DNA of 64,000 bases from DATAWK01 sp036267255 (GTDB lineage Bacteria > Acidobacteriota > Terriglobia > Terriglobales > Acidobacteriaceae), in the NCBI GenBank assembly GCA_036267255.1, contig DATAWK010000053.1, forward strand, positions 305,657 to 369,656. The letters run 5' to 3'. A program made the translations under genes and the position numbers. Each line of letters opens with the position of its first letter. Within the stretch, counting starts at the first letter, position 1. Under the pieces are notes generated by a model that did not search any database, was not told where the DNA came from, and saw nothing but the letters and a program-made list of their open reading frames with translations. Positions 17,101 to 26,455 of the stretch are shown piece after piece.

Positions 17101-18747
17101 CTAGATCCAGTGCTTTGTTTTTGGCCAGAGGACGGACAGCGGTTCCTTCAGCCCGCGGCACAGATAGATCGGTTTATTCTCATACGGCATGGCCAGCGGG
17201 TCATTCGTGTGACCGACGATTTGTACCGATTGAAAGAGTTGGCTCAGATCGCTATTGGAGCTACCGACGATGATCATTACTTCTCCGGTGTATCCGCGCG
17301 GCCCCCAGAAAAAATAATTCTGATGACCGCTGATGGCCTGCGGCAGGCTATATTTCGGGCCGTAGATATCGATGGCCCCGGCTTCGCCGTAATTGTCACA
17401 GAAGATGGCAGCTTTGGCGCGATCAGCGGGAGAGAGGGAGTTGTAAATCTGCGCGACCTGAGCAACCATTTGCTTCCATCCGAAACGATCGGCATAGAAC
17501 TGGGGCAGCGGGCCGGTCGCGGCATTTTCCGTCTTGCCGCTTTTCATGTGCAGGGCGGTGGTGTAACGAATCCACGTATAAGGCGGCAGAACCGGCAGCC
17601 CCATTGGCAGAATGAGCAAGCCGGTGATGACGAGCACTCCGCACCAGGCAGGAAGGAGCCAGGCGGTTTTGCGAGAACCGGAGAACATGCGCTGCCAAGC
17701 CAGTGCGCCTGCGGCGAAGAGTACGGGATAGACGGGCGCGACGTAATAATCCTTAGCACGCAGATGGATCATGATAGCGAGCAGGACGAGGAACATCGCG
17801 CCAATCCAGCGGAAGTTGCGCGCGGCTTTGGCTACAAACAACCAGATGAGTCCAGGTAACAAAAGGAAGATGCTGAGCGGAGCGAGCATCATGAGCTGTG
17901 CGCCGAGAAATGGAAGCGGCGCCAGCACGACGTTTTTGTGGCTGTGGTTCACGTTGTGCAGCCACTCCAGTGTGGGCCAGTGATGATGCATCTCCCAGAA
18001 CAGGTAGGGAGATGAGATGAGAAAGAGAAGCGCGACGGCAGCGAGGACCCACGGGCTCCAGAGTAGACGGCGTTGCGGTGTGAGCAACAGGCCGACCAGC
18101 AACGCGACGAGAAAAAATGCAATGGAGGGTTTGTTGAGCAGGCCGAGTCCGCCGAGAATGCCAAAGAGCAGCCACCAGCGTGGGCTGGCTCCGCGGGCGA
18201 TCCAGAGGACGGTGAGCAGGCAGCCCATCCAGAAGACGGGTTCGAAGGAATTCATGGAGAGATAGCCGTCGATGCCGAGATAAACCGGGACAAACAATAC
18301 GGCGATCATGGCCAGCACTTGTGCAATGCGTTTGCCACCGAGCGACCAGGCGAGCATACCGGTGAGGAAGATTTTGACGGCTCCGGCGAGTTCGGAAAAA
18401 ATGCGGAACATCGCCTGGTTATGAAGACCAAAGAGCATCTCGGCGACACGAGCCTGGAGCGCGGCCATCGGAGCCTGATCGACGTAGCCCCAGGCCAGAT
18501 GACGTCCGCAGACGAAGTAATACAGCTCATCGCGAAAGATGCCATACCCAAAGTGCTGTGCGAGTATGTTGGCCACAATTTCGATTGCCAATTTGATGAG
18601 CGCGAAGGTGAGCGCAAGGTACAGGGCCGACCGCAACGGGGTAAGCTCTGACCGCATTTGCTGGTTTGCCTGCCGGGACAAGGACGTATCCATGTGAGAA
18701 GCCAAACGATCCTCCGAGGTATGCAGGGATTGTAATGAGATACGCAT
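17101..18747 (-). CDS. Membrane glycosyltransferase, ArnT/PMT-like (GT39/GT83)
   Basis: 548 residues with about a dozen transmembrane helices. The first periplasmic loop has FRDELYYFVCGRHLAWGY, the acidic motif used by lipid-linked-sugar transferases such as ArnT and PMT. LNKPSIAFFLVALLVG and a soluble C-terminal domain ending near the last 120 residues complete the pattern. It probably moves a sugar from a polyprenyl phosphate to lipid A, protein or another acceptor in the periplasm; acceptor unknown. Start could also be Met19 (18693). Confidence 0.85.
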   Translation of the reverse strand: MRISLQSLHTSEDRLASHMDTSLSRQANQQMRSELTPLRSALYLALTFALIKLAIEIVANILAQHFGYGIFRDELYYFVCGRHLAWGYVDQAPMAALQARVAEMLFGLHNQAMFRIFSELAGAVKIFLTGMLAWSLGGKRIAQVLAMIAVLFVPVYLGIDGYLSMNSFEPVFWMGCLLTVLWIARGASPRWWLLFGILGGLGLLNKPSIAFFLVALLVGLLLTPQRRLLWSPWVLAAVALLFLISSPYLFWEMHHHWPTLEWLHNVNHSHKNVVLAPLPFLGAQLMMLAPLSIFLLLPGLIWLFVAKAARNFRWIGAMFLVLLAIMIHLRAKDYYVAPVYPVLFAAGALAWQRMFSGSRKTAWLLPAWCGVLVITGLLILPMGLPVLPPYTWIRYTTALHMKSGKTENAATGPLPQFYADRFGWKQMVAQVAQIYNSLSPADRAKAAIFCDNYGEAGAIDIYGPKYSLPQAISGHQNYFFWGPRGYTGEVMIIVGSSNSDLSQLFQSVQIVGHTNDPLAMPYENKPIYLCRGLKEPLSVLWPKTKHWI

Positions 18748-18831
18748 AGCTTGCGCTCAGGTTCCATAAAAAGTTCCGTAAAAATGGATCGTCAAGAAAA
18801 TGCAACGGCGTGACGGAGAAGTTGCTCGATT

Positions 18832-20739
18832 TTATCGGGAGGAATCCGCTGGACCATTTGTTGTGTGGAAATGCTCGTGGATAGCCGAGGCCACCTTCGC
18901 GGGAACGACGGCGGCGAGTGCTTCAAGAGACGCTGTCTGGACCGAGCGCAGGCTGCCGAAGTGTTCCAGCAAGCGGTTGCGTGTACGCGTGCCGACGCCG
19001 GGAACGTGCAGCAGTTCGGAATCGCGGTCGCGCATTTCGCGGCGCTTGCGATGATAGGTGACGGCGAAGCGATGGGATTCATCGCGGATGCGCTGCACCA
19101 GATGGAGCACGGGAGATCGCCGATCCAGCACGACGGGTTCATTGCCCTGTCCATAGACGTAGATGATCTCTTCGCGTTTGGCGATGGAGGCCAGCGGCTG
19201 GCTGGTGAAACCAAGTTCCTCCAGCGCAGAGGCCGCTGCGTGGAGCTGGCCCAATCCGCCGTCTATGAGGATGAGACTGGGCATGGGCTTATCTTCTTCT
19301 CTCAAGCGCTGGTAGCGGCGCAGCAGAATCTCGCGCATGCTGGCAAAGTCATCGACTCCGGAGACAGTTTTTATCTGGAACTTGCGGTACTCAGCTTTCT
19401 GCATCGCGCCTTTTTCCCAGACGACCATGGAGGCGACGCTCTCCGCGCCTTGAATGTGGGAGATGTCGAAACACTCAATGCGTTCGGGGAGATCGGGGAG
19501 AGTCAGCGCGTCCTGCAGCGCTTCCTGAATGGCGCGGATGCTGGGTTGCAGGACACGGAAGCGCTGATCGTAGGATTGCTTGGCGTTCTGTCCGGCAAGA
19601 TCGACGAGTGAGCGCTTTTCGCCGCGCAGAGGGACGGTCAGCTCCACCTTGTGCCCGCTGCGTTCACTCAGGAGCGTGGTGAGTGCGATGCGATCCGGAA
19701 AATCAACGGGAATGTAAATTCCGCGCGGTACGTATTGCTGGTCGATATAGCGTTGTTTCATCAGGGCAGAAAAGAAGGCTGCCGGATGAAATCCGTCGGT
19801 AATGGATGGTGAGGCGTCGCTGGTTTCTGCGGGCGATTCCGCCAGCTCGTCTTCGGCGACGAGCATCTCGGGCAGTTCCGGCAAATCTTCCCAGAAGAAT
19901 TCATTGCGATCAACGATGCGGCCATTGCGCAGGTGAAAGAGATTGACGGCGAGCATGCCGTTCTCATAGTGGAAGCCGAAGACGTCGGCGTCGTCCCCGG
20001 AGGCGGCAGCAATGCGCTGCTTCTCCTGCAACTGGTTGATGGTGGTCAGCATGTCGCGATAGCGCGCAGCCAGCTCAAACTGCTCGCCCGCAGCGGCGGC
20101 CTGCATGCGCTGCTGCAGAGATTTTTCCAGCTCCTCGGCGTGGCCCTCGAGCAGCAGTTGTGCATCGCGCACGGCCTCGCTGTAGATCTGCGGAGTGGTG
20201 AGAGCTTCGACGCATGGGCCAAGGCAGCGATGAATGTAGTACTGCAGGCAGGGGCGCGGATGATAACGCGACAGATCGATTTTGCAACTGGGCAGAAGAA
20301 ATGTCCGGTGGATCAAATCGACGATGCGATAGGCGAGATTGCCGGGAAAATAAGGGCCGTAGTAGGCGCCTCCATCTTTGCGGACACGCCGCGTGACGAA
20401 AACCTTGGGAAATCGGTCGGCGAGGGTGAGCTTGACGTAGGGATAGGTTTTGTCATCGCGCAGCAGAATGTTGAAGCGCGGTTTGCGCTGCTTGATGAGG
20501 TTATTTTCCAGGGCCAGCGCTTCCTGCTCATTGCCGACCAGGATGTATTCCAGATCGACAGCCTCGCGCATCAAAGAGCCGGTCTTGGCGTTGGACTGCG
20601 CCGATTCCAGAAAATACGATCGCACCCGCGCCCGCAGGTTTTTCGCCTTGCCGACGTAGATGACCTCTCCTTCCGCGTTGTGATAGAGATACACGCCGGG
20701 TTGTGTGGGGAGGGTCCGGATTTTCTCGATGAGATCCAT
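18832..20739 (-). CDS. uvrC: Excinuclease ABC subunit C, UvrC
   Basis: 635 residues, close to the family's usual length. UvrC makes both incisions in nucleotide excision repair. An N-terminal GIY-YIG nuclease (QPGVYLYHNAEGEVIYVGKAKNL), four cysteines (PSCKI, RPCLQYYIHRCLGPC) matching the reported iron-sulfur site, a UVR helix pair near residue 210, an RNase H-like nuclease domain (ECFDISHIQG, LILIDGGLGQL) and a C-terminal helix-hairpin-helix (HVPGVGTRTRNRLLEHFG) appear in order. uvrB is elsewhere in this window at 43-45 kb. Confidence 0.97.
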   Translation of the reverse strand: MDLIEKIRTLPTQPGVYLYHNAEGEVIYVGKAKNLRARVRSYFLESAQSNAKTGSLMREAVDLEYILVGNEQEALALENNLIKQRKPRFNILLRDDKTYPYVKLTLADRFPKVFVTRRVRKDGGAYYGPYFPGNLAYRIVDLIHRTFLLPSCKIDLSRYHPRPCLQYYIHRCLGPCVEALTTPQIYSEAVRDAQLLLEGHAEELEKSLQQRMQAAAAGEQFELAARYRDMLTTINQLQEKQRIAAASGDDADVFGFHYENGMLAVNLFHLRNGRIVDRNEFFWEDLPELPEMLVAEDELAESPAETSDASPSITDGFHPAAFFSALMKQRYIDQQYVPRGIYIPVDFPDRIALTTLLSERSGHKVELTVPLRGEKRSLVDLAGQNAKQSYDQRFRVLQPSIRAIQEALQDALTLPDLPERIECFDISHIQGAESVASMVVWEKGAMQKAEYRKFQIKTVSGVDDFASMREILLRRYQRLREEDKPMPSLILIDGGLGQLHAAASALEELGFTSQPLASIAKREEIIYVYGQGNEPVVLDRRSPVLHLVQRIRDESHRFAVTYHRKRREMRDRDSELLHVPGVGTRTRNRLLEHFGSLRSVQTASLEALAAVVPAKVASAIHEHFHTTNGPADSSR

Positions 20740-20978
20740 AGATAAAGGAATACGGAAGAAAGGCGCTATATCCAGTCTATCGCTGCGGGGAACGTGTAAA
20801 AACTACCGCCCACTGAGTCAGGATTGCGTGGTTCCTTGACGAATAGTGCCGCCAAGCGATTGATGAATATAGGGTTGTGCAAAAGTTTCAAATTGGTACA
20901 GGAATTGCATTGTTATTGATCTCGGGACTGAAGTCTTTGTGTGTGTGGGCTTTCCCAGTCCGGAATGGAGAACGAACG

Positions 20979-21749
20979 ATGCGATCCAACAACCTGAATA
21001 ACAAGACAAAAAATACGCGGTCACTGCCGCTGATGATGGCTGTGGGGATGACTGCTGCGCTGATGATCACAGGCTGCACCACCAAGAATTATGTGAAAAG
21101 CCAGACCGCTCCTTTGATCCAACAGACGAATGAGCTGGACGACCAGACTGCAACCAACAATCGGAATCTGCAAGACCTGAGTCAGCGTTCGCAACAGGGA
21201 GTTGCACAGGCGCAAGCGGCTGCGGCCACTGCGGACCAGAAGGCGCTGGCTGCCGGACAGTCCGCCACGCAGGCGCAACAGTCGGCCCAGGATGCGTGGA
21301 ACCGCGCCGATTCTCTTGCCAGCGTGGTCAGCAATCTGGACACATACCACCAGGTTGCGGATGTGCAGGTTCACTTTGCCTTCAACCGCGCGGTGTTGAC
21401 CCGCAAGGACAAAGGCCAGCTGGACCAGTTTGCCGGCCAGCTAGGCAACACCAAATCCTACATTCTGGAAGTGACGGGTGGTACCGACTCCGTTGGCAGC
21501 AAGGACTACAACTATCAACTGAGCGAACAGCGTGCTGAGGCGGTGGTGCAGTACCTGGCGGCGAAATACAACATCCAGGCGCACAAGTTCTACCTGATTG
21601 GCATTGGGAAAGACGATGCCGTCGCGTCCAACGGCTCTGCCGCTGGACGTGCGAAGAACCGCCGGGTGCAGGTGCAGCTGCTGACGAACAACGTGGACGG
21701 TACGCAACCCGCGCAACAGGCGCAGCAGACTAGCACCCCAAGTATGTAG
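20979..21749 (+). CDS. OmpA-family peptidoglycan-binding lipoprotein
   Basis: 256 residues from the ATG at 20979 (GGAG at 20967-20970). The signal peptide ends in a lipobox LMITGC, giving a lipid-anchored N-terminus. Next comes an Ala/Gln-rich helical region, probably a coiled coil (QQGVAQAQAAAATADQK), and a C-terminal OmpA/Pal domain with VHFAFNRAVLTRKDKGQLD, the DSVGSKDYNYQLSEQRAEAV helix and GRAKNRRVQVQL. It should tether the outer membrane to peptidoglycan. A strong terminator follows. Confidence 0.92.
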   Translation: MRSNNLNNKTKNTRSLPLMMAVGMTAALMITGCTTKNYVKSQTAPLIQQTNELDDQTATNNRNLQDLSQRSQQGVAQAQAAAATADQKALAAGQSATQAQQSAQDAWNRADSLASVVSNLDTYHQVADVQVHFAFNRAVLTRKDKGQLDQFAGQLGNTKSYILEVTGGTDSVGSKDYNYQLSEQRAEAVVQYLAAKYNIQAHKFYLIGIGKDDAVASNGSAAGRAKNRRVQVQLLTNNVDGTQPAQQAQQTSTPSM

Positions 21750-21781
21750 AGAAGTGATCGATTCAACGGCTTCCCCCGACG

Positions 21782-21826
21782 ACAGGCACCGAATACATCC
21801 CGCGATGTTCGGTGCCTGTTTTATTT
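21782..21826. terminator. Intrinsic terminator, possibly bidirectional
   Basis: Perfect 12-bp stem ACAGGCACCGAA (21782-21793) with TTCGGTGCCTGT (21808-21819), followed by TTTATTT. It ends the OmpA-like gene and lies at the 3' end of the convergent DUF4254 gene. Confidence 0.85.
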
Positions 21827-22432
21827 GGAGAGCTTGCCGTACAGGACAGGATTCAATTCAGGGTCGTTGTACATTTTCATCTGACGATAGAGCACAAAGC
21901 GGCGCTCGCCTTGCAGAACGCTGGCCCAAAGCTGATCGAGACATGCGGCCAGGTCGTTGCGCTGGCGATCGAGGACGGCCAGGCGTTCGCGGTTGCGTTT
22001 CGCGTGCCCAGCAGGAGCGTTGGGCCGGTTGATCTCCTCGAGTGTGTGGTAGCGCTTGAGCGTGAGGATGGACAGACGGTCGAGCATGAGGCCCGGAGTT
22101 TCTGAATGCAGCTCTGCCTGGGAATTGGGCAGGCGATTCGGCGCCAGCGCTTCCAGCAGAAATGCATCGCAGTATTCGATCTGGTCATTGCGCTGTTGAT
22201 TGATGCGATCGATGTTGCGTTTGGCCTGGGCAATGGCGGCATCGTCTGCGTGCGGTGCACGCGCTTTGTCTTCTTCGTGCCAGAGCTCGAAGTTTGCGTG
22301 GTGCAAGATCGCAAGCGTAGCTTCCAGAGATGGTTCGATGGAAGCTACAAATTCTTCCGCATGCCATTGCGCGGTCCAGGCATCGTACAGGCCTAAAATG
22401 CGATTTGCAGAGATATTTGCTGCGAAACCCAT
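21821..22432 (-). CDS. DUF4254 family protein
   Basis: 203 residues. The sequence from MGFAANISANRILGLYDAWTA through a long helical body (LWHEEDKARAPHADDAAIAQAKRNIDRINQ, with LNDQIE-like and DRLSILTLKRYH segments) to the QMKMYNDPELNP end fits DUF4254, a helical family seen near glycan-assembly genes but without known activity. The minus-strand ATG at 22430-22432 is chosen because upstream sequence belongs to the divergent ATP-grasp gene. The two starts are only 6 to 66 bases apart, so they must share or overlap control regions. Confidence 0.82.
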   Translation of the reverse strand: MGFAANISANRILGLYDAWTAQWHAEEFVASIEPSLEATLAILHHANFELWHEEDKARAPHADDAAIAQAKRNIDRINQQRNDQIEYCDAFLLEALAPNRLPNSQAELHSETPGLMLDRLSILTLKRYHTLEEINRPNAPAGHAKRNRERLAVLDRQRNDLAACLDQLWASVLQGERRFVLYRQMKMYNDPELNPVLYGKLSK

Positions 22433-22438
22433 GCGCCT

Positions 22439-23731
22439 ATGGTAGCGAAGAAAGTCGATGTGCTGTTGGCAATTGAGAGCGATATACTGGCGCAATCTAT
22501 GGAAACGATCAATCCTCCGGAAACGGCTAGTGCAACGGGTGAAGTGATTCTTTGTATCTCCTCCTATGAGAAGGGGCAGCCCTTTCTGCGCGAATGTGCA
22601 CGGCAGGGTTGCAACGTGGTGCTGCTGACGCTGGACAAGCTGCGTGATGCAGACTGGCCGCGCGAGTGTCTGCAGGAATTGGTGACCATGCCGCAGGGAA
22701 TGACTCCGGAGCAGATCACTAATACGGTGACCTATCTGGCGCGGTCGCGGAAGTTTGCCCGTATTGTTGCTCTCGATGAATTTGATATGGAGACAGCGGC
22801 CAGTCTGCGGGAACACATGCGCATTCCTGGCATGGGGCTGACGACCACCCGGTATTTTCGCGACAAGCTGGCCATGCGGACCAAAGCGGCACACCTTGGC
22901 ATTCGCGTGCCGGAATTTACAGCGATCCTGAATTACGATGATCTGCGCGCATACATGAGCAGTGTTCCAGCTCCGTGGTTGTTAAAGCCGCGGGCGGAGG
23001 CTTCGGCCATTGGTATCAAAAAAATACATCATCCGGAAGAACTGTGGCGCACGCTGGACGAACTGGGAGATCGGCAGAGCTGTTTTCTGATGGAGCGATT
23101 TGTTCCCGGCGATATCTTTCACGTTGACGCCATCACGAGTGAGAGCAAGGTTGTATTTTCCGCCGCGCATAGCTATGGCACGCCTCCGATGCAGGTGATG
23201 CACGAGGGTGGAGTCTTTACTACGCGAGCCGTGGTGCGCGCCTCCGAAGAAGATGTGGCGTTGAAGAAGTTGAATGCTGCTGTGATGCAGGAGTTTGGCA
23301 TGGTGCGCGGCGTGACGCATACGGAATTTATTCGCGCGCACGACGATGGGGCCTATTATTTTCTGGAAACGGCGGCGCGCGTGGGCGGCGCTTTTATTGC
23401 AGACGTGATCGAACACACCTATGGCATCAATCCGTGGGTGGAGTGGGCGCGGGTGGAAATTGTCGCCATGCGGGGACAAGCGTACACGCTTCCACCGCTC
23501 AACAATCTTTATGCCGGCAGTGTGTTGTGCCTGGCACGGATGCCTGATCCGGATACGTCGCACTACGACGCTCCAGAGGTTGTGTACCGCTTGAAAAAGC
23601 ATCACCATGCCGGATTGATCGTGCAGTCGACCGATCCGCAACGGATTGCATCCCTGCTGGAGGAGTACAGTGTGCGCTTTTGCAACGAGTTCTGTGCCGT
23701 GCAGCCGGTGCCGGATCGGCCCCCTTCGTAA
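22439..23731 (+). CDS. ATP-grasp domain protein (carboxylate-amine ligase-like)
   Basis: 430 residues from the first ATG; the ATG at 22499 (Met21) gives a more usual N-terminus (GEVILCISSYEKGQPFL) and a more realistic divergent promoter space. A preATP-grasp Rossmann part is followed by PWLLKPRAEASAIGIKKI (ATP lysine and glycine-rich loop), FLMERFVPGDIFHVD and FLETAARVGGAFIADV, the ATP/Mg-binding elements of ATP-grasp ligases. Related proteins join amino acids or form siderophore, antibiotic or cell-wall peptides. Substrate unknown. It is divergent from DUF4254 and followed by galT. Confidence 0.85.
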   Translation: MVAKKVDVLLAIESDILAQSMETINPPETASATGEVILCISSYEKGQPFLRECARQGCNVVLLTLDKLRDADWPRECLQELVTMPQGMTPEQITNTVTYLARSRKFARIVALDEFDMETAASLREHMRIPGMGLTTTRYFRDKLAMRTKAAHLGIRVPEFTAILNYDDLRAYMSSVPAPWLLKPRAEASAIGIKKIHHPEELWRTLDELGDRQSCFLMERFVPGDIFHVDAITSESKVVFSAAHSYGTPPMQVMHEGGVFTTRAVVRASEEDVALKKLNAAVMQEFGMVRGVTHTEFIRAHDDGAYYFLETAARVGGAFIADVIEHTYGINPWVEWARVEIVAMRGQAYTLPPLNNLYAGSVLCLARMPDPDTSHYDAPEVVYRLKKHHHAGLIVQSTDPQRIASLLEEYSVRFCNEFCAVQPVPDRPPS

Positions 23732-23810
23732 GGCGAAAACGGCATGATACACCACGATTGCGTGCACTTCAGTTAGCATGTGGAGTGGCAGCAGGAACGC
23801 TACTTTCTCT

Positions 23811-24896
23811 ATGAACGCATCGACATCCTCAACCCAATCTGCAACCAGCTGGCTTCAGATTCCTCATCGCCGTTTCAACCCTCTCTGTCGAGAATGGGTG
23901 CTGGTTTCTCCGCATCGTACGCAACGCCCGTGGCAGGGCGAAGTTTCCAGGACGGATGCTACGCCGCCGATTCATTACGATCCGGCCTGCTATCTTTGTC
24001 CGGGCAATGTGCGCGCCGGTGGCCATCAAAATCCAAAATATGACAGTACTTTTATTTTTGATAACGACTACGCCGCATTGTTGCCGGATGCGCAACAGCC
24101 GCTGGATACTCTGGGGCTGCCGAAAAGCCCGCTGCTGCGCGTGGAGCAAGAACGAGGCCTTTGCCGAGTGGTCTGTTTCCATCCCGACCATAGCCTGACG
24201 CTGGCGCGCATGGAGACGTCTGAAATTGAGCGCGTGGTGGCGGCGTGGGTCGCCCAATATAAGGAACTCGGGGCGAAGGACTGGGTTCGCCACGTGCAGA
24301 TATTTGAGAACCGTGGCGCGATGATGGGCGCGAGTAATCCTCATCCGCACGGGCAGATCTGGGCTACGGAGCATATTCCAGACGAGCCGCAGGCAGAGTT
24401 GGTGGCGCAGCAGGCGTATTTCAAGGAGCACCACAGTTGTTTGCTGTGCGATTACGAGAAGCTGGAGATTGCGCAGGCAGAGCGCATTGTCTGTACCAAT
24501 GAAGAATTCATCGCACTGGTGCCGTTCTGGGCGGTGTGGCCCTTTGAAACGCTGGTGCTGAGCCGTCGCCATGCAGGTTCCCTGGCGGAGTTCGATGGTG
24601 CGCAGAAGGCAGGGTTGGCGGACATCTTGAAGCGGCTGACGACGCGCTACGACAATTTATTTGAAACCAGCTTTCCCTATACGATGGGACTGCATCAGAG
24701 TCCGACGGATGAGCAGCCACACGCGGAATGGCATTTTCACGCGCATTTCTATCCGCCGTTGCTGCGCTCTGCAAGCGTGCGGAAGTTTATGGTCGGGTTT
24801 GAAATGCTGGGCATGCCGCAACGCGACATCACGCCGGAGAGCGCAGCGGAACTCCTACGCACTCTGAGTGAAACGCACTTTACAGTCAAGAGCTAG
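23811..24896 (+). CDS. galT: Galactose-1-phosphate uridylyltransferase GalT
   Basis: 361 residues from Met at 23811; an upstream start at 23778 adds 11 residues without family similarity. GalT exchanges UMP between UDP-glucose and galactose 1-phosphate in the Leloir pathway. A zinc-binding CYLCPGN, the NPHPHGQIWAT active-site motif with the nucleophilic histidine, and a C-terminal HWHFHAHFYPPLL-like segment (EWHFHAHFYP) identify the HIT-superfamily fold. A further CLLC pair is present, as in some bacterial members. galK and galE are not nearby. Confidence 0.93.
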   Translation: MNASTSSTQSATSWLQIPHRRFNPLCREWVLVSPHRTQRPWQGEVSRTDATPPIHYDPACYLCPGNVRAGGHQNPKYDSTFIFDNDYAALLPDAQQPLDTLGLPKSPLLRVEQERGLCRVVCFHPDHSLTLARMETSEIERVVAAWVAQYKELGAKDWVRHVQIFENRGAMMGASNPHPHGQIWATEHIPDEPQAELVAQQAYFKEHHSCLLCDYEKLEIAQAERIVCTNEEFIALVPFWAVWPFETLVLSRRHAGSLAEFDGAQKAGLADILKRLTTRYDNLFETSFPYTMGLHQSPTDEQPHAEWHFHAHFYPPLLRSASVRKFMVGFEMLGMPQRDITPESAAELLRTLSETHFTVKS

Positions 24897-24919
24897 CGCA
24901 GCAGAGCGAAGGAAGATTT

Positions 24920-26452
24920 GTGATACAGGAAACTCTGGAATTAAACGGGCAACCGCTCACGCTGGAAGAGCTTTTCGCGGTTGCCTGTGGGAAATGTCAC
25001 GTGACGCTGCACGCGGATGCGCGATTGCGCATGCAGGCTTCGCGCGCCGTAGTCGAGCATCTGCTGGCCACGGGAGCGACAGCGTACGGAATCAATACCG
25101 GCTTCGGCAAGCTAGCCGATGTACACATTCCACAGGATGAGCTGGTGCAGTTGCAGGAAAATCTTGTACGCAGCCATGCCTGCGGCATCGGAGAACCACT
25201 ATCCGAACCGGAAGTACGCGGCATGCTGTTATTGCGCGCTAACGTGCTGGCCAAGGGAACCAGCGGCGTGCGCATTCTGGTGGCGGAGCGTCTGCTGGCA
25301 ATGCTGGAACATGGCGTCCTCCCGTTGGTTCCTGCAAAAGGTTCTGTGGGAGCCAGTGGCGATCTGGCGCCGTTGGCGCATCTGGCGCTGGGACTGATTG
25401 GAGAAGGAGAAGCGTTTTATCGCGGGAAACGCATGCCGGCGCATGAGGCTCTGGCTGCTGCTGGAATGACGCCACTGCAGCTTGCCGCCAAAGAAGGCCT
25501 TGCGCTATTGAATGGCACGCAAGCGATGGCCGCCGTTGGGGGGCTGGCGTTGCTGCGTGCAGAACGCGTGGTGCGGCTGGCAGATCTTGCCGGGGCTATG
25601 ACGCTGGAAGCGTTGAAGGGAACGCCGACAGCCTTTGATGAGCGCATTCATGTGGTGCGTCCACATCCCAGTCAATTGGAAGTAGCACGACATCTGCGCA
25701 GCCTGCTGGAGGACAGCGAGATTCGCGAATCCCATCGTAAGAACGATCCGCGTGTGCAGGATGCATATTGTCTGCGCTGCATGCCGCAAGTGCATGGCGC
25801 CGCATTGGGCGCACTGAACCACGTGCGCAGCGTGCTGGAAATTGAAATGGGTTCGGCGACGGACAATCCGTTGGTATTTGTTGGAGAGAATGCGGCCGAG
25901 GGCCAAATCCTCTCCGGAGGAAATTTCCATGGCGCGCCGTTGGCGCTGGCCCTGGACTATGCGGCGATTGCCATGACCGACATGATGAGCATTGCAGAAC
26001 GGCGCATCGACCGTTTGGTGAATCCTGATCTGAACGAAGGCCTGCCACCCTTTTTGACACCGCGCGCCGGTGTTTCCTCCGGCTTCATGATTGTGCATGT
26101 CGCTTCCGCAGCCTTGCTGGCGGAGTCGCGCGTGCTGGCGCATCCTGCATCGGTTGACAGCGTGCCGACCTCCGGAGGGAAGGAAGACCACGTGTCGATG
26201 GGGATGACGGCGGCGCTGAAGTTGCGGCAGATTGTTGAGAATGCTGAAGCAGTGCTGGCGATTGAACTGATGGCTGCGGCGGAAGGCCTGGAGTATCGCA
26301 AGCCATTGCACCCGGCGCATCGCGTGGAAGCAGCCTATGCAGAGGTGCGGAAGTTCGTCGCGAAGCTCGAACGGGACCGATCCATGCACCCCGATATTGC
26401 AAGGCTGCAAGCGGCCATTGCACAAGGAATTTTCGATGCATGGTTGCAGTAA
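24920..26452 (+). CDS. hutH: Histidine ammonia-lyase HutH
   Basis: 510 residues; start GTG at 24920, with AAGGAAG upstream. It deaminates histidine to urocanate. The self-cyclising A145-S146-G147 triad in KGSVGASGDLAPLAH forms the MIO cofactor. YGINTGFGKLADV, the QDAYCLRCMPQVHGA helix and NPLVFVGEN are family hallmarks. The other hut genes (hutU, hutI, hutG) are absent here, so the pathway is either dispersed or the urocanate has another fate. An aromatic-amino-acid lyase or mutase is less likely given overall similarity. It converges on the amidase with 3 bases between. Confidence 0.93.
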   Translation: MIQETLELNGQPLTLEELFAVACGKCHVTLHADARLRMQASRAVVEHLLATGATAYGINTGFGKLADVHIPQDELVQLQENLVRSHACGIGEPLSEPEVRGMLLLRANVLAKGTSGVRILVAERLLAMLEHGVLPLVPAKGSVGASGDLAPLAHLALGLIGEGEAFYRGKRMPAHEALAAAGMTPLQLAAKEGLALLNGTQAMAAVGGLALLRAERVVRLADLAGAMTLEALKGTPTAFDERIHVVRPHPSQLEVARHLRSLLEDSEIRESHRKNDPRVQDAYCLRCMPQVHGAALGALNHVRSVLEIEMGSATDNPLVFVGENAAEGQILSGGNFHGAPLALALDYAAIAMTDMMSIAERRIDRLVNPDLNEGLPPFLTPRAGVSSGFMIVHVASAALLAESRVLAHPASVDSVPTSGGKEDHVSMGMTAALKLRQIVENAEAVLAIELMAAAEGLEYRKPLHPAHRVEAAYAEVRKFVAKLERDRSMHPDIARLQAAIAQGIFDAWLQ

Positions 26453-26455
26453 AGC

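Noticed and set aside
22433..22894. Upstream extension of the DUF4254 reading frame
   Set aside because: The extension is antisense to the ATP-grasp gene and has no family similarity; the real start is at 22432.
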